Assembly: GCA_029257435.1 (NCBI GenBank)
Contig: JARIBI010000155.1
Span: forward strand, 39,321 to 103,320
Direction: 5' to 3'
Source: Sporosarcina sp.
GTDB taxonomy: Bacteria; Bacillota; Bacilli; Bacillales_A; Planococcaceae
DNA length: 64,000 nucleotides
Position numbers and translations under genes: made by a program. The notes below the pieces were generated by a model that searched no databases, was not told where the DNA came from, and saw nothing but the letters and a program-made list of their open reading frames with translations. This document shows, piece after piece, positions 1 through 9,607 of this stretch (position 1 is its first letter; every line of letters starts with the position of its first letter).

Positions 1-110
1 TTTAGTGTATGCATGGCGCAGTCTCCCATACAACCATGCAATTTGGCATCTTTTCGTTTTAGCTGGGAGCGCTTCCATGTATTTCAGTATTTTGTTCTTT
101 GTATAGGTAT

Positions 111-140
111 GTAAGGCAGCCATAATTGGCTGCCTTTTTT
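111..140. terminator. Intrinsic terminator
   Basis: aaggcagccataattggctgcctttttt. Confidence 0.8.
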
Positions 141-628
141 CATGCTGCTGTTTCGCGTTCGTAAATGTGATAGGCGTAAGCGAGACCGTCTTCTGTGCGG
201 TGGTCTTTAGATTCTGAGATAAGTTTCCACCCCATACTGTATGGAGGGAAGAAAGTGTCTCCTTCATAGGTACGGCGAATGATTGTCGTGTAGAGACGAT
301 CAGCGTAAGGCATAGCCATTTCAAAAATTTGAGCACCGCCAATTATCATGACTTCTTCTGCATAGCTTTCAGCACGAACAATGGCTTCTTCTAATGAATG
401 AACAATGACGACGCCTTCAGCTTGGTAGTTCCTGTCACGAGTCAAAATAATATTAAGACGTCCCGGCAACGGTTTGCCAATGGATTCAAATGTTTTTCTG
501 CCCATGATGATGCCTTTCCCCATCGTCTTTTCTTTAAAATACTTTAGTTCCTCCGGGATATGCCAAGGCATTTTATTGTCCACTCCGATGACTCGGTTTT
601 CATCGTGCGCTGCTAATAATGAAATCAT
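140..628 (-). CDS. dfrA: Dihydrofolate reductase
   Basis: MISLLAAHDENRVIGVDNKMPWHIPEELKYFK, GRKTFESIG; adjacent to thyA. Confidence 0.97.
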   Translation of the reverse strand: MISLLAAHDENRVIGVDNKMPWHIPEELKYFKEKTMGKGIIMGRKTFESIGKPLPGRLNIILTRDRNYQAEGVVIVHSLEEAIVRAESYAEEVMIIGGAQIFEMAMPYADRLYTTIIRRTYEGDTFFPPYSMGWKLISESKDHRTEDGLAYAYHIYERETAA

Positions 629-643
629 AAGTATCCTCCTTAG

Positions 644-1600
644 TTAAACAGCAATCGGTGCTTTAATTTTCGGATGCGGATTGTAATTCGTTAAGACAAT
701 ATCAGATGTCGACAAATCGAATATCGATTTCCCTTCCATATTGACACTAATTGTTGGTAATTCACGAGGTTCTCGAGTCAATTGCTCTTTTACTTGATTG
801 ACATGATTAGAATAAATATGAGCATCCCCTAATGTGTGGATAAATTCTCCTGGAACCAAGCCTGTCTCAAGAGCAATTAAATGAATGAGCAAAGCATAGG
901 ATGCAATGTTAAATGGAACCCCAATGAAGATATCTGCGCTTCGTTGATAGAGCTGGCACGATAGTTTACCATCTGCTACATAAAACTGGAACAGTGCATG
1001 GCAGGGCGGCAGCGCCATATCTTCAATTTCTGATGGATTCCAAGCGGTTACGATATGTCTCCTTGAATCGGGATTGCTTTTCAGTCCGTCGATCAGCTGG
1101 GCAATTTGGTCAATCGGCTGCCTTCCTGTTTCAGTCGCGTCGGTTCCAAAGCTTCGCCATTGTTTCCCGTATACGGGTCCTAGGTCGCCATACGTTTCTG
1201 CAAATGCATCATCTTCTGCAATTCGTTTTTTAAAGTGTTCCATTTCAACTTTATACTGAACACGGAATTCTTCGTCCACGGGTGCACGTCTTCCGAAATC
1301 CGTCATATCAGGTCCCGTATACTCTTCACTGTTTACCCATTTTTCAAACGCCCACTCGTCCCAAATTGGGTTGTTTTCTTCCACCAATGTGCGGACGTTT
1401 GTATCCCCTTTTAAAAACCAGAGAAGCTCTGAGACAATTAAACGAAAAGCTGTCTTTTTAGTCGTCATTAAAGGGAACCCCTTTTGTAAGTCGTAACGCA
1501 TCTGGTAGCCGAATACACTTAATGTGCCCGTTCCAGTGCGATCCCCTTTTTGAATTCCTGTATCTAATACATGCTGGCAAAGATCTAAATATTGTTTCAT
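644..1600 (-). CDS. thyA: Thymidylate synthase
   Basis: ThyA motifs: [48 protein letters not shown]. Confidence 0.98.
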   Translation of the reverse strand: MKQYLDLCQHVLDTGIQKGDRTGTGTLSVFGYQMRYDLQKGFPLMTTKKTAFRLIVSELLWFLKGDTNVRTLVEENNPIWDEWAFEKWVNSEEYTGPDMTDFGRRAPVDEEFRVQYKVEMEHFKKRIAEDDAFAETYGDLGPVYGKQWRSFGTDATETGRQPIDQIAQLIDGLKSNPDSRRHIVTAWNPSEIEDMALPPCHALFQFYVADGKLSCQLYQRSADIFIGVPFNIASYALLIHLIALETGLVPGEFIHTLGDAHIYSNHVNQVKEQLTREPRELPTISVNMEGKSIFDLSTSDIVLTNYNPHPKIKAPIAV

Positions 1601-1697
1601 GGTACAGCCCTCCTGTTACTCTCTAGTCTTACTATACCAAGTGAAGGTTACCTATTACAAATTTCAAAAAGTCAACAAAAAACCACCAAGACAGCTG

Positions 1698-2294
1698 TCA
1701 GGACAGCCACTTCGGTGGAGTGTTTTTAGACCAGAAGACATCTCCTAGCGTATGATGCGCTTGGTAATCGTCTTCCGCCAGATGGTAATGGAAGTTAAAG
1801 AAGTATCCATCTTGCGGCCGTTTCTCTGTTCTGACATGAAAAAGAAGCAAGTTTTTATCTGCATCGACATCTTTAATGTTAAATATTTTTTCAGAGGTTC
1901 CGCCAGATGGACGCTCTGAAATGGCCAATTTACGATTCAATTGCACGTGTTCACCAATCTTTTCACGAATGACTTGTTCGATTTGAGGAAAAATCACTTC
2001 GTCGAACTCATCTTCAATAACAGGGCCGATTTTTGATCCAAACTTTGTGAATGCGAGGCTGCGGGCACCATTTACAAGCTCTTCTTCAGTAAGTATCTCT
2101 TCAGAAGTACTAATTCTAGTAAAATACGGATCATCGAAATGAACGGCATACTGCGTTGTATGCTGAGGCTGTTCAGCTTCTTTTACATCTTCTTTGTCAT
2201 GAAGAGCCGACCAGATTTCGTGACTTGGAGAAATGACTCCGAATGTCACAAAAGCGACTGATATAATCATCAATTGCTGTAACCATTTTTTCAT
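1698..2294 (-). CDS. YpjP-like conserved protein
   Basis: 198 aa with N-terminal hydrophobic segment, located downstream-adjacent to the thyA-dfrA pair as ypjP is in bacilli; family assignment from recall. Confidence 0.6.
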   Translation of the reverse strand: MKKWLQQLMIISVAFVTFGVISPSHEIWSALHDKEDVKEAEQPQHTTQYAVHFDDPYFTRISTSEEILTEEELVNGARSLAFTKFGSKIGPVIEDEFDEVIFPQIEQVIREKIGEHVQLNRKLAISERPSGGTSEKIFNIKDVDADKNLLLFHVRTEKRPQDGYFFNFHYHLAEDDYQAHHTLGDVFWSKNTPPKWLS

Positions 2295-2435
2295 ATTTCA
2301 TCACCTGCACTTATGTATTTTAAAAGAACCGCTTTCTGAACAGTACGAAAAATAACCGAAAAGGTTCCCTCTTTTCTAATTTCATTGTACAATAAACTTT
2401 AGAGTACGTGTATGTTTTTTAAGGAGGTTACTCAG

Positions 2436-2513
2436 ATGGATGTTCAATTAATCGCCGGTATCGGCATGCTGGTATTCGTCCTATACTTAAGCTCACTCAA
2501 TTTCACGCATTAA
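2436..2513 (+). CDS. Small single-TM protein (25 aa, MDVQLIAGIGMLVFVLYLSSLNFTH), not in supplied ORF track
   Basis: ATG preceded by strong SD AAGGAGG at 2421-2427; hydrophobic core; followed immediately by a hairpin terminator. Confidence 0.6.
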   Translation: MDVQLIAGIGMLVFVLYLSSLNFTH

Positions 2514-2518
2514 TTCAC

Positions 2519-2566
2519 AAAACGCCAATCGGTTTCTTTCGAGACCGATTGGCGTTTTATTTTTCT
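2519..2566. terminator. Intrinsic terminator (probably bidirectional)
   Basis: aaaacgccaatcggtttctttcgagaccgattggcgttttattttt. Confidence 0.85.
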
Positions 2567-3339
2567 ATAAACCCAAAATGGAACTTAGTATTAGGTCTTA
2601 TAAGCTGTGTAAAGTTGAATTCTTCGAAGACCTTATCGCTAAAATGGGCTTTTACTACAACTCGTTTTTTAGCTACACGTTTTGCCTCCGCCACCCACTC
2701 TTCTGTCAAACTCCCATGAACCCCTGCTTGCCGAAGTGGAGCAAAGCTAGTTGACTCGGATATCGTTTGAGAAAACATAGGATCTAAGTAAACAACATCC
2801 CACGACTGATCAGGTAACCTCGATAAAAATGAGCAAGCCGAGTCCTGGATGACCGAAATTCTGCGCATCGCATCCCGCAGCTCTGTAAATTTAGGTTCAA
2901 ATTGTGACAATCCTGTTGCAGTAATGAAAGCAACATCGGGATCGGCCTCAATTCCTAAAACTTCACCAGAAAGCCCCGCTGCAAAAGAAGCGACAATACT
3001 ATCTGTCGCTAAACCAAGTGTGCAATCCAAAAATGAGCTGCCCGGTTCCAATTGACAAGCGTCAATGAGTGAATCCGATTCCCCTTTCATCAATCGCTTC
3101 ACACGAAAAGATGCAGTATCCGGATGAAAGAAAAAAGGCTCACTCATTTCCTGTCTGAACAATTCATAGCGTTCTTTTCCCGCTACTAGGAGATCGCTGG
3201 AATAGGTTGTCATGATGTTATTCACAGAACGTTTGCTACGTGGAATTATTGAGTAACCGAGTGCTTGGTGTGCAGCATGTGCACGAGCTTCGGTTACCTC
3301 ATCCGGTCGGCCGGCAGTTGTAATGAGGACGCGACTCAT
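2557..3339 (-). CDS. Class I SAM-dependent methyltransferase (YpiP-like)
   Basis: FLDCTLGLATDSIVASFAAG..VLGIEADPDVAF, DVVYLDPMF. Confidence 0.85.
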   Translation of the reverse strand: MSRVLITTAGRPDEVTEARAHAAHQALGYSIIPRSKRSVNNIMTTYSSDLLVAGKERYELFRQEMSEPFFFHPDTASFRVKRLMKGESDSLIDACQLEPGSSFLDCTLGLATDSIVASFAAGLSGEVLGIEADPDVAFITATGLSQFEPKFTELRDAMRRISVIQDSACSFLSRLPDQSWDVVYLDPMFSQTISESTSFAPLRQAGVHGSLTEEWVAEAKRVAKKRVVVKAHFSDKVFEEFNFTQLIRPNTKFHFGFIEK

Positions 3340-3773
3340 GCTGTAGTGACTTGGTTTAAGGCACCTGCCAGGTGGTCTCTTACTTGTTCCATTTCAAATC
3401 CTTCGATTTGCTCTCGAGGTATGAAGTATGCAAGCTCTCCATTTTTTATAATTGCAATGGACGGTGAGCTCGGTGGTACTTCAGAAAAATAAGAACGCAT
3501 TTTTGCAGTCGCTTCTTTTTCTTGGCCTGCAAATACGGTAAACAAGTGGTCGGGCTTCTGATCCGCTTGACTGAGTGCTTCACGTACAGCAGGTCTGGCG
3601 AGCCCAGCAGCACACCCGCAAACTGAATTGATCACTACGAGTGCAGTACCCATATGATCTTCCATCACAGAGGTAACATCGTCTTCTGTAAGCAGTTCCG
3701 TAAAACCGCTTGCCACTAACTCTTTTCGCATTGGTTGAACAATTCCTTGCATGTATTCTTCATAAGCATTCAT
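3336..3773 (-). CDS. BrxA/BrxB family bacilliredoxin (YphP-like)
   Basis: VVINSVCGCAAGLARPA with CGC active site. Confidence 0.93.
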   Translation of the reverse strand: MNAYEEYMQGIVQPMRKELVASGFTELLTEDDVTSVMEDHMGTALVVINSVCGCAAGLARPAVREALSQADQKPDHLFTVFAGQEKEATAKMRSYFSEVPPSSPSIAIIKNGELAYFIPREQIEGFEMEQVRDHLAGALNQVTTA

Positions 3774-3932
3774 TGTAAATAGCCCCCTAATAGGTATTGG
3801 TGTTCTATTTCATACACCGTCTTTCTTATTCTACATGGAAAACATCCGAATGAAAACGAACGGCGTTTGAAACCAGAATTGCGTCATCCTGTGATACACT
3901 ACATACAGACTTTACACGCAAGGAGAATTTTC

Positions 3933-4586
3933 ATGGATATCAAACACCAGCAACTTAATGATTATTATTACAAACGATTCACTCAACGAGATTTTGACGA
4001 AAAAGATGTACTCGGATTTTTAACGGCAGCAGGGAATAATCCCCAGTTTGAAGTTTTGTATGCACTAAAGGAACTTGCAACTTCCCGTGATACAGAAGCC
4101 AGTTCAGTCAAACCCTATTTTGACCGTGCCCAAGAAATTATTAGCCGGCTAGGTTCAGGCGGAAAAAAAGAGAAGATCGAACTTTTATACTCATTCAAAG
4201 AAATCCGCAATGGACTGAACCTATACTTTACAGAACATGGATTCGAGAAGTTGCCGATTGGAACAATTAGTGATTTGCTGTTGTGTTTCATATCACTTTT
4301 ACAAGGAATACAGATTCATAGCGGTAAAAACCGTCGCGTAGCAGGTAGTTTATGCTTTGGAGCATCTCATAAAGAGCTTCTTCTGATGGGCACCATTAAG
4401 ACAACTGTACGCGGTCGCTCCGTACCTGTTACATTTCCAATACTAACTGTAATGAACGAGTATGAAAAAATTCAAAAACAAGATGACTTGGATAGTCCAT
4501 ACCTATTTGAAACAACCGTTGCAGAAATCGTCACGAATGAAGGAAGCCTAGTTGTGACCTTCCCGGAAATACCTTCCCAATTGTAA
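3933..4586 (+). CDS. Hypothetical protein, about 217 aa from the SD-supported start
   Basis: SD AAGGAGAATTTTC before ATG at 3933 (ORF track starts at 3867); no motif recognised. Confidence 0.8.
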   Translation: MDIKHQQLNDYYYKRFTQRDFDEKDVLGFLTAAGNNPQFEVLYALKELATSRDTEASSVKPYFDRAQEIISRLGSGGKKEKIELLYSFKEIRNGLNLYFTEHGFEKLPIGTISDLLLCFISLLQGIQIHSGKNRRVAGSLCFGASHKELLLMGTIKTTVRGRSVPVTFPILTVMNEYEKIQKQDDLDSPYLFETTVAEIVTNEGSLVVTFPEIPSQL

Positions 4587-4589
4587 AAA

Positions 4590-4629
4590 ACAGCGCCCCT
4601 TGAATTTAATCAGAGGGCGCTGTTTTTAT
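4590..4629. terminator. Intrinsic terminator between convergent genes
   Basis: cagcgccccttgaatttaatcagagggcgctgttttta. Confidence 0.8.
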
Positions 4630-4631
4630 AA

Positions 4632-4883
4632 TTAAGCGTTTGTGGCTTGCTGTTCAGCAATCAAATCTTCAAGACGTTCTTTTTGCTCCATCAATTCTTC
4701 GACTGAAGGCTGCGCCATCGATGAAAAACCGCTGAATCCTTGAGCCATGGAAGCAGCTTGCTGAGGAGCCTGCTGAATCAATGATTTTAATTGGTCTCCA
4801 TTTTGCTCATAAAGTCGATAACCGACTGCGCCTACTACTGTTCCTGATACGAATCCCATTAAAAAGTCTTTGTTCAATGCCAT
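4632..4883 (-). CDS. YtxH-like small membrane-anchored protein in the HMA_2 cluster
   Basis: FLMGFVSGTVVGAVGYRLYEQ followed by charged helix; same strand and spacing as the ATPase cluster. Confidence 0.65.
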   Translation of the reverse strand: MALNKDFLMGFVSGTVVGAVGYRLYEQNGDQLKSLIQQAPQQAASMAQGFSGFSSMAQPSVEELMEQKERLEDLIAEQQATNA

Positions 4884-4905
4884 AATTGTTTCCTCCTCAA
4901 TCTAA

Positions 4906-5484
4906 TTAAAAAATGAATTTTGGATCTGCAGTACCATTAATAATTTCACTTAATACTTCGATTAAGTTAACAACCCAAGTTAGCAGGGAGACTTGCAAAA
5001 TCCTTTTTGACCCTAGTGATGCCATTGACACAATACCTGTCAATACATCGGGGTGGTTAATCTTATTTTCACCGTGTGTCAGTACAGTGAACGAAGTTGA
5101 GATAACAACTAAGTAGTCAAACAAATCCGGCATCGGGTTTTTGGTTTTCCGGATAAATGCAATCAGCAGCAAAATACCAGTTACCATAGACTTAAGCAAG
5201 TCTTTCCGTGCAGTTGCAGAATTGTTCTGAAGCACGCGGAAATCGTCTGCATTTTGATGGAAAAACAGACCAATACTGCGAGTCAATCGATTGGAGCTCA
5301 TATGACTAGAGTCATAGTCAACAATCATTGCACCAATTATAGGTTCTATTCTAACATGCTGAATCCCTTTAATCGACTGAAATAATTCACAAATTGACTC
5401 TTGGTCATCCGTATATTTAAGAGCTGGGACATACAAGCGCATTCTTCCTGGGATATGATGAATGATTTTATGTCTGAAATACAT
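4906..5484 (-). CDS. HMA_2-domain membrane protein
   Basis: HHIPGRMRLYVPAL motif, then TM helices. Confidence 0.75.
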   Translation of the reverse strand: MYFRHKIIHHIPGRMRLYVPALKYTDDQESICELFQSIKGIQHVRIEPIIGAMIVDYDSSHMSSNRLTRSIGLFFHQNADDFRVLQNNSATARKDLLKSMVTGILLLIAFIRKTKNPMPDLFDYLVVISTSFTVLTHGENKINHPDVLTGIVSMASLGSKRILQVSLLTWVVNLIEVLSEIINGTADPKFIF

Positions 5485-7563
5485 TTATGAACCTCCTTTT
5501 AGAAGCAGTTTTGCACTGTTTGCAACCACTCCGATGGTTGCTGCATTATGGACAGCTGCGCCAACGACTGGGGGAATCATTCCAAATGTTCCAAGTAAAA
5601 TAGCTCCCGTGTTGATCACTAGCGTAATCCGTATATTTTGGCGAATGACTCTCATCGCTTTCCTGGACAATACGCCAGCTTCGTCAATAAGAATCGGATT
5701 ATCTGAATGGATAACAACATCTGCAGTTTCCATCGCAATGTCTGTCTTTTTGCCGCCCATCGCAATTCCTACATCCGCTGTAGCTAAGGCTGCAGCATCA
5801 TTAATACCATCACCGATCATCATAACAACTTTTCCACTCTGTTTAAGCAGATTAATCATTTCGGCTTTATCTTCAGGCATCTGATTGGCTGAGTAACGGT
5901 CAATGTTAGAATTCTTCATCACTTGCTTAGCCGCCTTATCATTATCTCCTGTCAGCATAATCCGTTCTTTGATTCCATTGTCTTTCATCTTTTGCAACAG
6001 GTTATTCATACCTGGACGTATTTTATCCTGAATCTCAAAAATACCTACCAGACGTTTCCCTACCCCCAGGTAAATTCCTTGAGGAAAAGTGCCATCTGGA
6101 GCAATGCCCTGTTCTCTTAAAAATTCCAGACTCCCTGCAAAAACAGGTTCATCATCCACTATGACACTTACTCCGCGCCCCACATGATTTTCCATGGTTT
6201 CGTCATCATGAGGTTTGGATTTCACATGTAATCGGGCTGCTTCTGTAAGGATCGCACTCGCAAGCGGATGTGTTGAATGCTCTTCAACAGATGCAGCATA
6301 GCTGAGGACTTCCTCTTCCGACCAGCCATCATACGTGTGAATTTCAGTCACGATTGGTAATCCTTCTGTAATTGTGCCTGTTTTGTCTAGAACAACTGTG
6401 TCGGCTTGTGCCAACTTCTCAATTGTTTGTCCGCCCTTCATTAGTATTCCCTGTTGCGCTGCATTCCCGATTGTCGCAGAAATTGCTGTTGCAGTCGATA
6501 ACTGAACTCCGCACACGTAATCGATAACTAGCATGTTAAGAACACGATTCCAGTCTCTAGTAATGAAGTAGATAGCACCTGCCAGTAAAAAGGACATCGG
6601 CACAACTTGTTTGGTAAAGTTTTGAGATGACAGCTGAACGGCTGACTGCTTATCCTGCGCTTCTTCTATCATCCGTATCATACGACTGACAGTTAAATCT
6701 TCACCGGTTCGTTCAACACGTATCGCAATTTTACCTTCCGTTACAACACTTCCGGCAAACACGAAACAACCCTTCTCTATATGAACCGGTAAGTACTCAC
6801 CCGTAATTGCAGATTGATCAACCTCTGCTTCATGAGCAATCGCTTCTCCATCAAATGGAATTTTATCCCCCTGAAAAATCATTACGGAATCTCCGGGTAC
6901 AATTGTTGCGGATGGCACTTTCACTTCAGTACCGTCTCCCGTGATTTTCCAAGCGAATGTATCGCCTACTTCCATCATATCGCGAATAAATCCGCGAGTT
7001 TGGCCGATTGTATACTCATTCAGCAATTCACTGACTGCGGACATCCCAAAAATCACAATGGCTGAGAATGGTGTTCCTTTTAACAGCGACGCACCAATCG
7101 CAGCTGTCGTCAGAGTATCTTCGTTAGGTTTCAGGACAGAACGCAATCCATTAAAAATAATATCCCTGCTCGCATAAATCAGCGAAAGTGAAGTCGGTCG
7201 CAGCAATGATCGTAATCCGCCAGCTGCTGGTCCGAGAAGCAATCTCTCTACAACCAATGCGGAAAGTGTAATTCCCAATTCTTTCACTTTAGGCTGCTTC
7301 ATGGCAAAGGAGATCTTTTGTTTTAAGTAGGACGGTTCAGCTAAAGCGCGGTCCATGAACAGCTTAATACAATCTTCAGGTAATTGTTCTGTTACATGAT
7401 AGATTACTATGGAGTTTGACTCCCGTCTGACCTCTGCTGAAATGACTTGAGTCGTATTTCTAATGATTGCTTCAAGTAAGGAGGAATTTTCAATTTGAGC
7501 TGTGCATTTCACTCGTGTTCTTCCGGGAATGGCATGCACGACTTTTCCTATGTACATAGTCAT
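5485..7563 (-). CDS. Heavy-metal-translocating P-type ATPase with N-terminal HMA_2-like motif
   Basis: VVLDKTGTITEG, TGEYLPV, EEHSTHPLASAI, MLTGDN, GDGINDAAAL; N-term HAIPGRTRVKC. Confidence 0.95.
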   Translation of the reverse strand: MTMYIGKVVHAIPGRTRVKCTAQIENSSLLEAIIRNTTQVISAEVRRESNSIVIYHVTEQLPEDCIKLFMDRALAEPSYLKQKISFAMKQPKVKELGITLSALVVERLLLGPAAGGLRSLLRPTSLSLIYASRDIIFNGLRSVLKPNEDTLTTAAIGASLLKGTPFSAIVIFGMSAVSELLNEYTIGQTRGFIRDMMEVGDTFAWKITGDGTEVKVPSATIVPGDSVMIFQGDKIPFDGEAIAHEAEVDQSAITGEYLPVHIEKGCFVFAGSVVTEGKIAIRVERTGEDLTVSRMIRMIEEAQDKQSAVQLSSQNFTKQVVPMSFLLAGAIYFITRDWNRVLNMLVIDYVCGVQLSTATAISATIGNAAQQGILMKGGQTIEKLAQADTVVLDKTGTITEGLPIVTEIHTYDGWSEEEVLSYAASVEEHSTHPLASAILTEAARLHVKSKPHDDETMENHVGRGVSVIVDDEPVFAGSLEFLREQGIAPDGTFPQGIYLGVGKRLVGIFEIQDKIRPGMNNLLQKMKDNGIKERIMLTGDNDKAAKQVMKNSNIDRYSANQMPEDKAEMINLLKQSGKVVMMIGDGINDAAALATADVGIAMGGKKTDIAMETADVVIHSDNPILIDEAGVLSRKAMRVIRQNIRITLVINTGAILLGTFGMIPPVVGAAVHNAATIGVVANSAKLLLKGGS

Positions 7564-7594
7564 GTTCTCTCCTTTCTCAAATCAGCAGTTACAA

Positions 7595-8122
7595 TCATTT
7601 TAATGATTTGTTTGTTATTAGTGAGTACGCCCAGTAGAGCATACTGGCACCAAATGCAGGGTTTACGGGAAGTCTGCTGATTCCACCCAGCAAAAGCCCG
7701 ACAGATAGGATGGAATCCAAATCCAAACTGCCTGCGCTTTGACGCTTAAGTGTATGGTCAACAGTAGAAACCGAGTTTTTCAAAACGGTATCAAGTGACG
7801 AAGGCAGCTCTTGATACGTCGCTGCAGATACTTCTACTGCATATTGAACAATGCTGTCAAATTGATGCTGAGTTAATGTAGGAGCTGTAAATTCGAGCAG
7901 TAAGCTGCCTGTAATCGGAGAGGCTGTGCTCCTTTGCACAATCGCTGAATTCTGAAAAGCCATTTCTAAATTCGTTGAGGTAGGCGTATTTTTCCACTTG
8001 TCGCATTGTAACCTCAGACGTCCCGGTGATGCATGAAGCACCGTTACTTTTTGATCAGTCATTCTTTTGAGAATAGCCGGCGCAATCATTGTGGCACCAA
8101 AACCTATTATTGTGTTCATCAT
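7595..8122 (-). CDS. HMA_2-domain protein
   Basis: VLHASPGRLRLQCDKW motif. Confidence 0.75.
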   Translation of the reverse strand: MMNTIIGFGATMIAPAILKRMTDQKVTVLHASPGRLRLQCDKWKNTPTSTNLEMAFQNSAIVQRSTASPITGSLLLEFTAPTLTQHQFDSIVQYAVEVSAATYQELPSSLDTVLKNSVSTVDHTLKRQSAGSLDLDSILSVGLLLGGISRLPVNPAFGASMLYWAYSLITNKSLK

Positions 8123-8436
8123 AGGCTGCCCACCTGCTCTGCGAAGTATTTATTCCCCATCTCAAGCCATCTTCGTTGAGTTTCCTGATCCGAATGGGAA
8201 TCTTTTATATAATAGATGAGTATCGAGCCGGTTTCCGGTGTAAAGTGGACCTCTTCAATCGCCGGGTCCAGTTCCACTTCGTTTAGCAGCTGATTAAACA
8301 ACTTCTCATTTTTCTGCCAGCCCGCAATCTTTATACGGATTCTGCCAGGTGTATGATGCGCGACAGTTACACCGTACTGAGATAATAGTTTGTTGATTTT
8401 ATGTTGAATTACTCGTTTTTTTATGTTCGTCAGCAT
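8119..8436 (-). CDS. HMA_2-domain protein
   Basis: VAHHTPGRIRIKIAGW motif; overlaps next gene by 4 nt. Confidence 0.75.
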   Translation of the reverse strand: MLTNIKKRVIQHKINKLLSQYGVTVAHHTPGRIRIKIAGWQKNEKLFNQLLNEVELDPAIEEVHFTPETGSILIYYIKDSHSDQETQRRWLEMGNKYFAEQVGSL

Positions 8437-8464
8437 AATGGACCACCTTTACAAAGGATTAGGC

Positions 8465-9595
8465 TTATTTTGGTGTGCTTCTCAATTCAGTCATTTGCTT
8501 CCAAATGGAGCCTTGTGCATCTTCACCTTCTTCAATACGCTCAATAGCCATCTTGATTTGTAATTTCACTTCAAACTCTGGGTCCTCAGCTGCTTCACGC
8601 AGTGCAGATAACGATTTTTCTGTCCCAGTTTCATATAAGAACATTGCTGCACGCCAGCGGACTAGTTTGTTTTTATCTTTCAGCAGCGCCATTGCAGCTG
8701 ATTCGAATTCAGCGAATCCTAAATCGCTCATACAATCCCCTGCCGTCCTTCTCACAGCCCAGCTTTTATCATGCAATGCCTTCTCAATATATGGAACTGT
8801 CTCCACTGACTCAATCATCCCTAAATACACCGCTGCAAGTCGTCTTATCGACATTTTTTCATCTTCTAATGCACGATCTAGCAACGGCAAATCTTGAATT
8901 GTCGGATCTGCCATTTGGTCTAGTAACCGGAATCGAGTTTCCCATTCCTGCGTTTCAAATTCCGCTAATGAAACCTTGAACCGTTCTTGGCCGCTTTGAG
9001 TATTGCCTTCGTGCGAGTTGTTGACAATTGCAGCCAAACGTTCTTCAGGGTATGCAGCTTCCACTTCTTTAACGACGGTCTCTCCTATTTCTTCTTTAGT
9101 GCCATATCGAATCCCATAATCAGCCCACTTGCGTAAAAGAATATAATTCTCCACTTCTGCGCTATGAACTTTTTCCATAGCTGATACAAACCGCTCACTT
9201 AAGCCGAATCGCTGTTCACTCTCACTGTCGAAAACTTTAACTTGGAGCGGGATATCCTTATACGTCTGAACATGCACATAGACCTCGCCAAAGTGTTCAG
9301 CTGCTTCAGAAACTTCTTCAGTCTGTTCTGAAGTTTCCTTATTAAAAACTTTTCGAACTTCCGCCAGAATCGTTTCCCACTGAACATTTCCAACGCGTTC
9401 AACTGCCATGAAATTCATGACATGATAGATCCCTTTGATTCCCGTTATTTGCAGTAATTGAGCGACTGGCTCAGGCGCAGTCGCTGCATCTTCTTTTTTA
9501 TAATTGTGCGTTTCCAACATTGGCAGTTCCGTATCCAACACAATTTTCATCGAGTTCGGACTTGGTGTTGGTTCAATTGTTACTATATTCATCAT
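8465..9595 (-). CDS. Conserved virulence factor C-like protein (Nfu N-terminal domain + HEAT-like repeats)
   Basis: EPTPSPNSMKIVLDTELP Nfu-N start; repeated LxxALxDKSWAVRRTAGDCMSDLG HEAT-type segments. Confidence 0.85.
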   Translation of the reverse strand: MMNIVTIEPTPSPNSMKIVLDTELPMLETHNYKKEDAATAPEPVAQLLQITGIKGIYHVMNFMAVERVGNVQWETILAEVRKVFNKETSEQTEEVSEAAEHFGEVYVHVQTYKDIPLQVKVFDSESEQRFGLSERFVSAMEKVHSAEVENYILLRKWADYGIRYGTKEEIGETVVKEVEAAYPEERLAAIVNNSHEGNTQSGQERFKVSLAEFETQEWETRFRLLDQMADPTIQDLPLLDRALEDEKMSIRRLAAVYLGMIESVETVPYIEKALHDKSWAVRRTAGDCMSDLGFAEFESAAMALLKDKNKLVRWRAAMFLYETGTEKSLSALREAAEDPEFEVKLQIKMAIERIEEGEDAQGSIWKQMTELRSTPK

Positions 9596-9607
9596 TTGGT
9601 ACCTCCT

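Noticed and set aside
1-110. Partial gene at the left edge
   Set aside because: No convincing reading frame identifiable in the short segment.
8475-8979. Plus-strand ORFs antisense to the cvfC-like gene
   Set aside because: Shadow ORFs of the HEAT-repeat gene.
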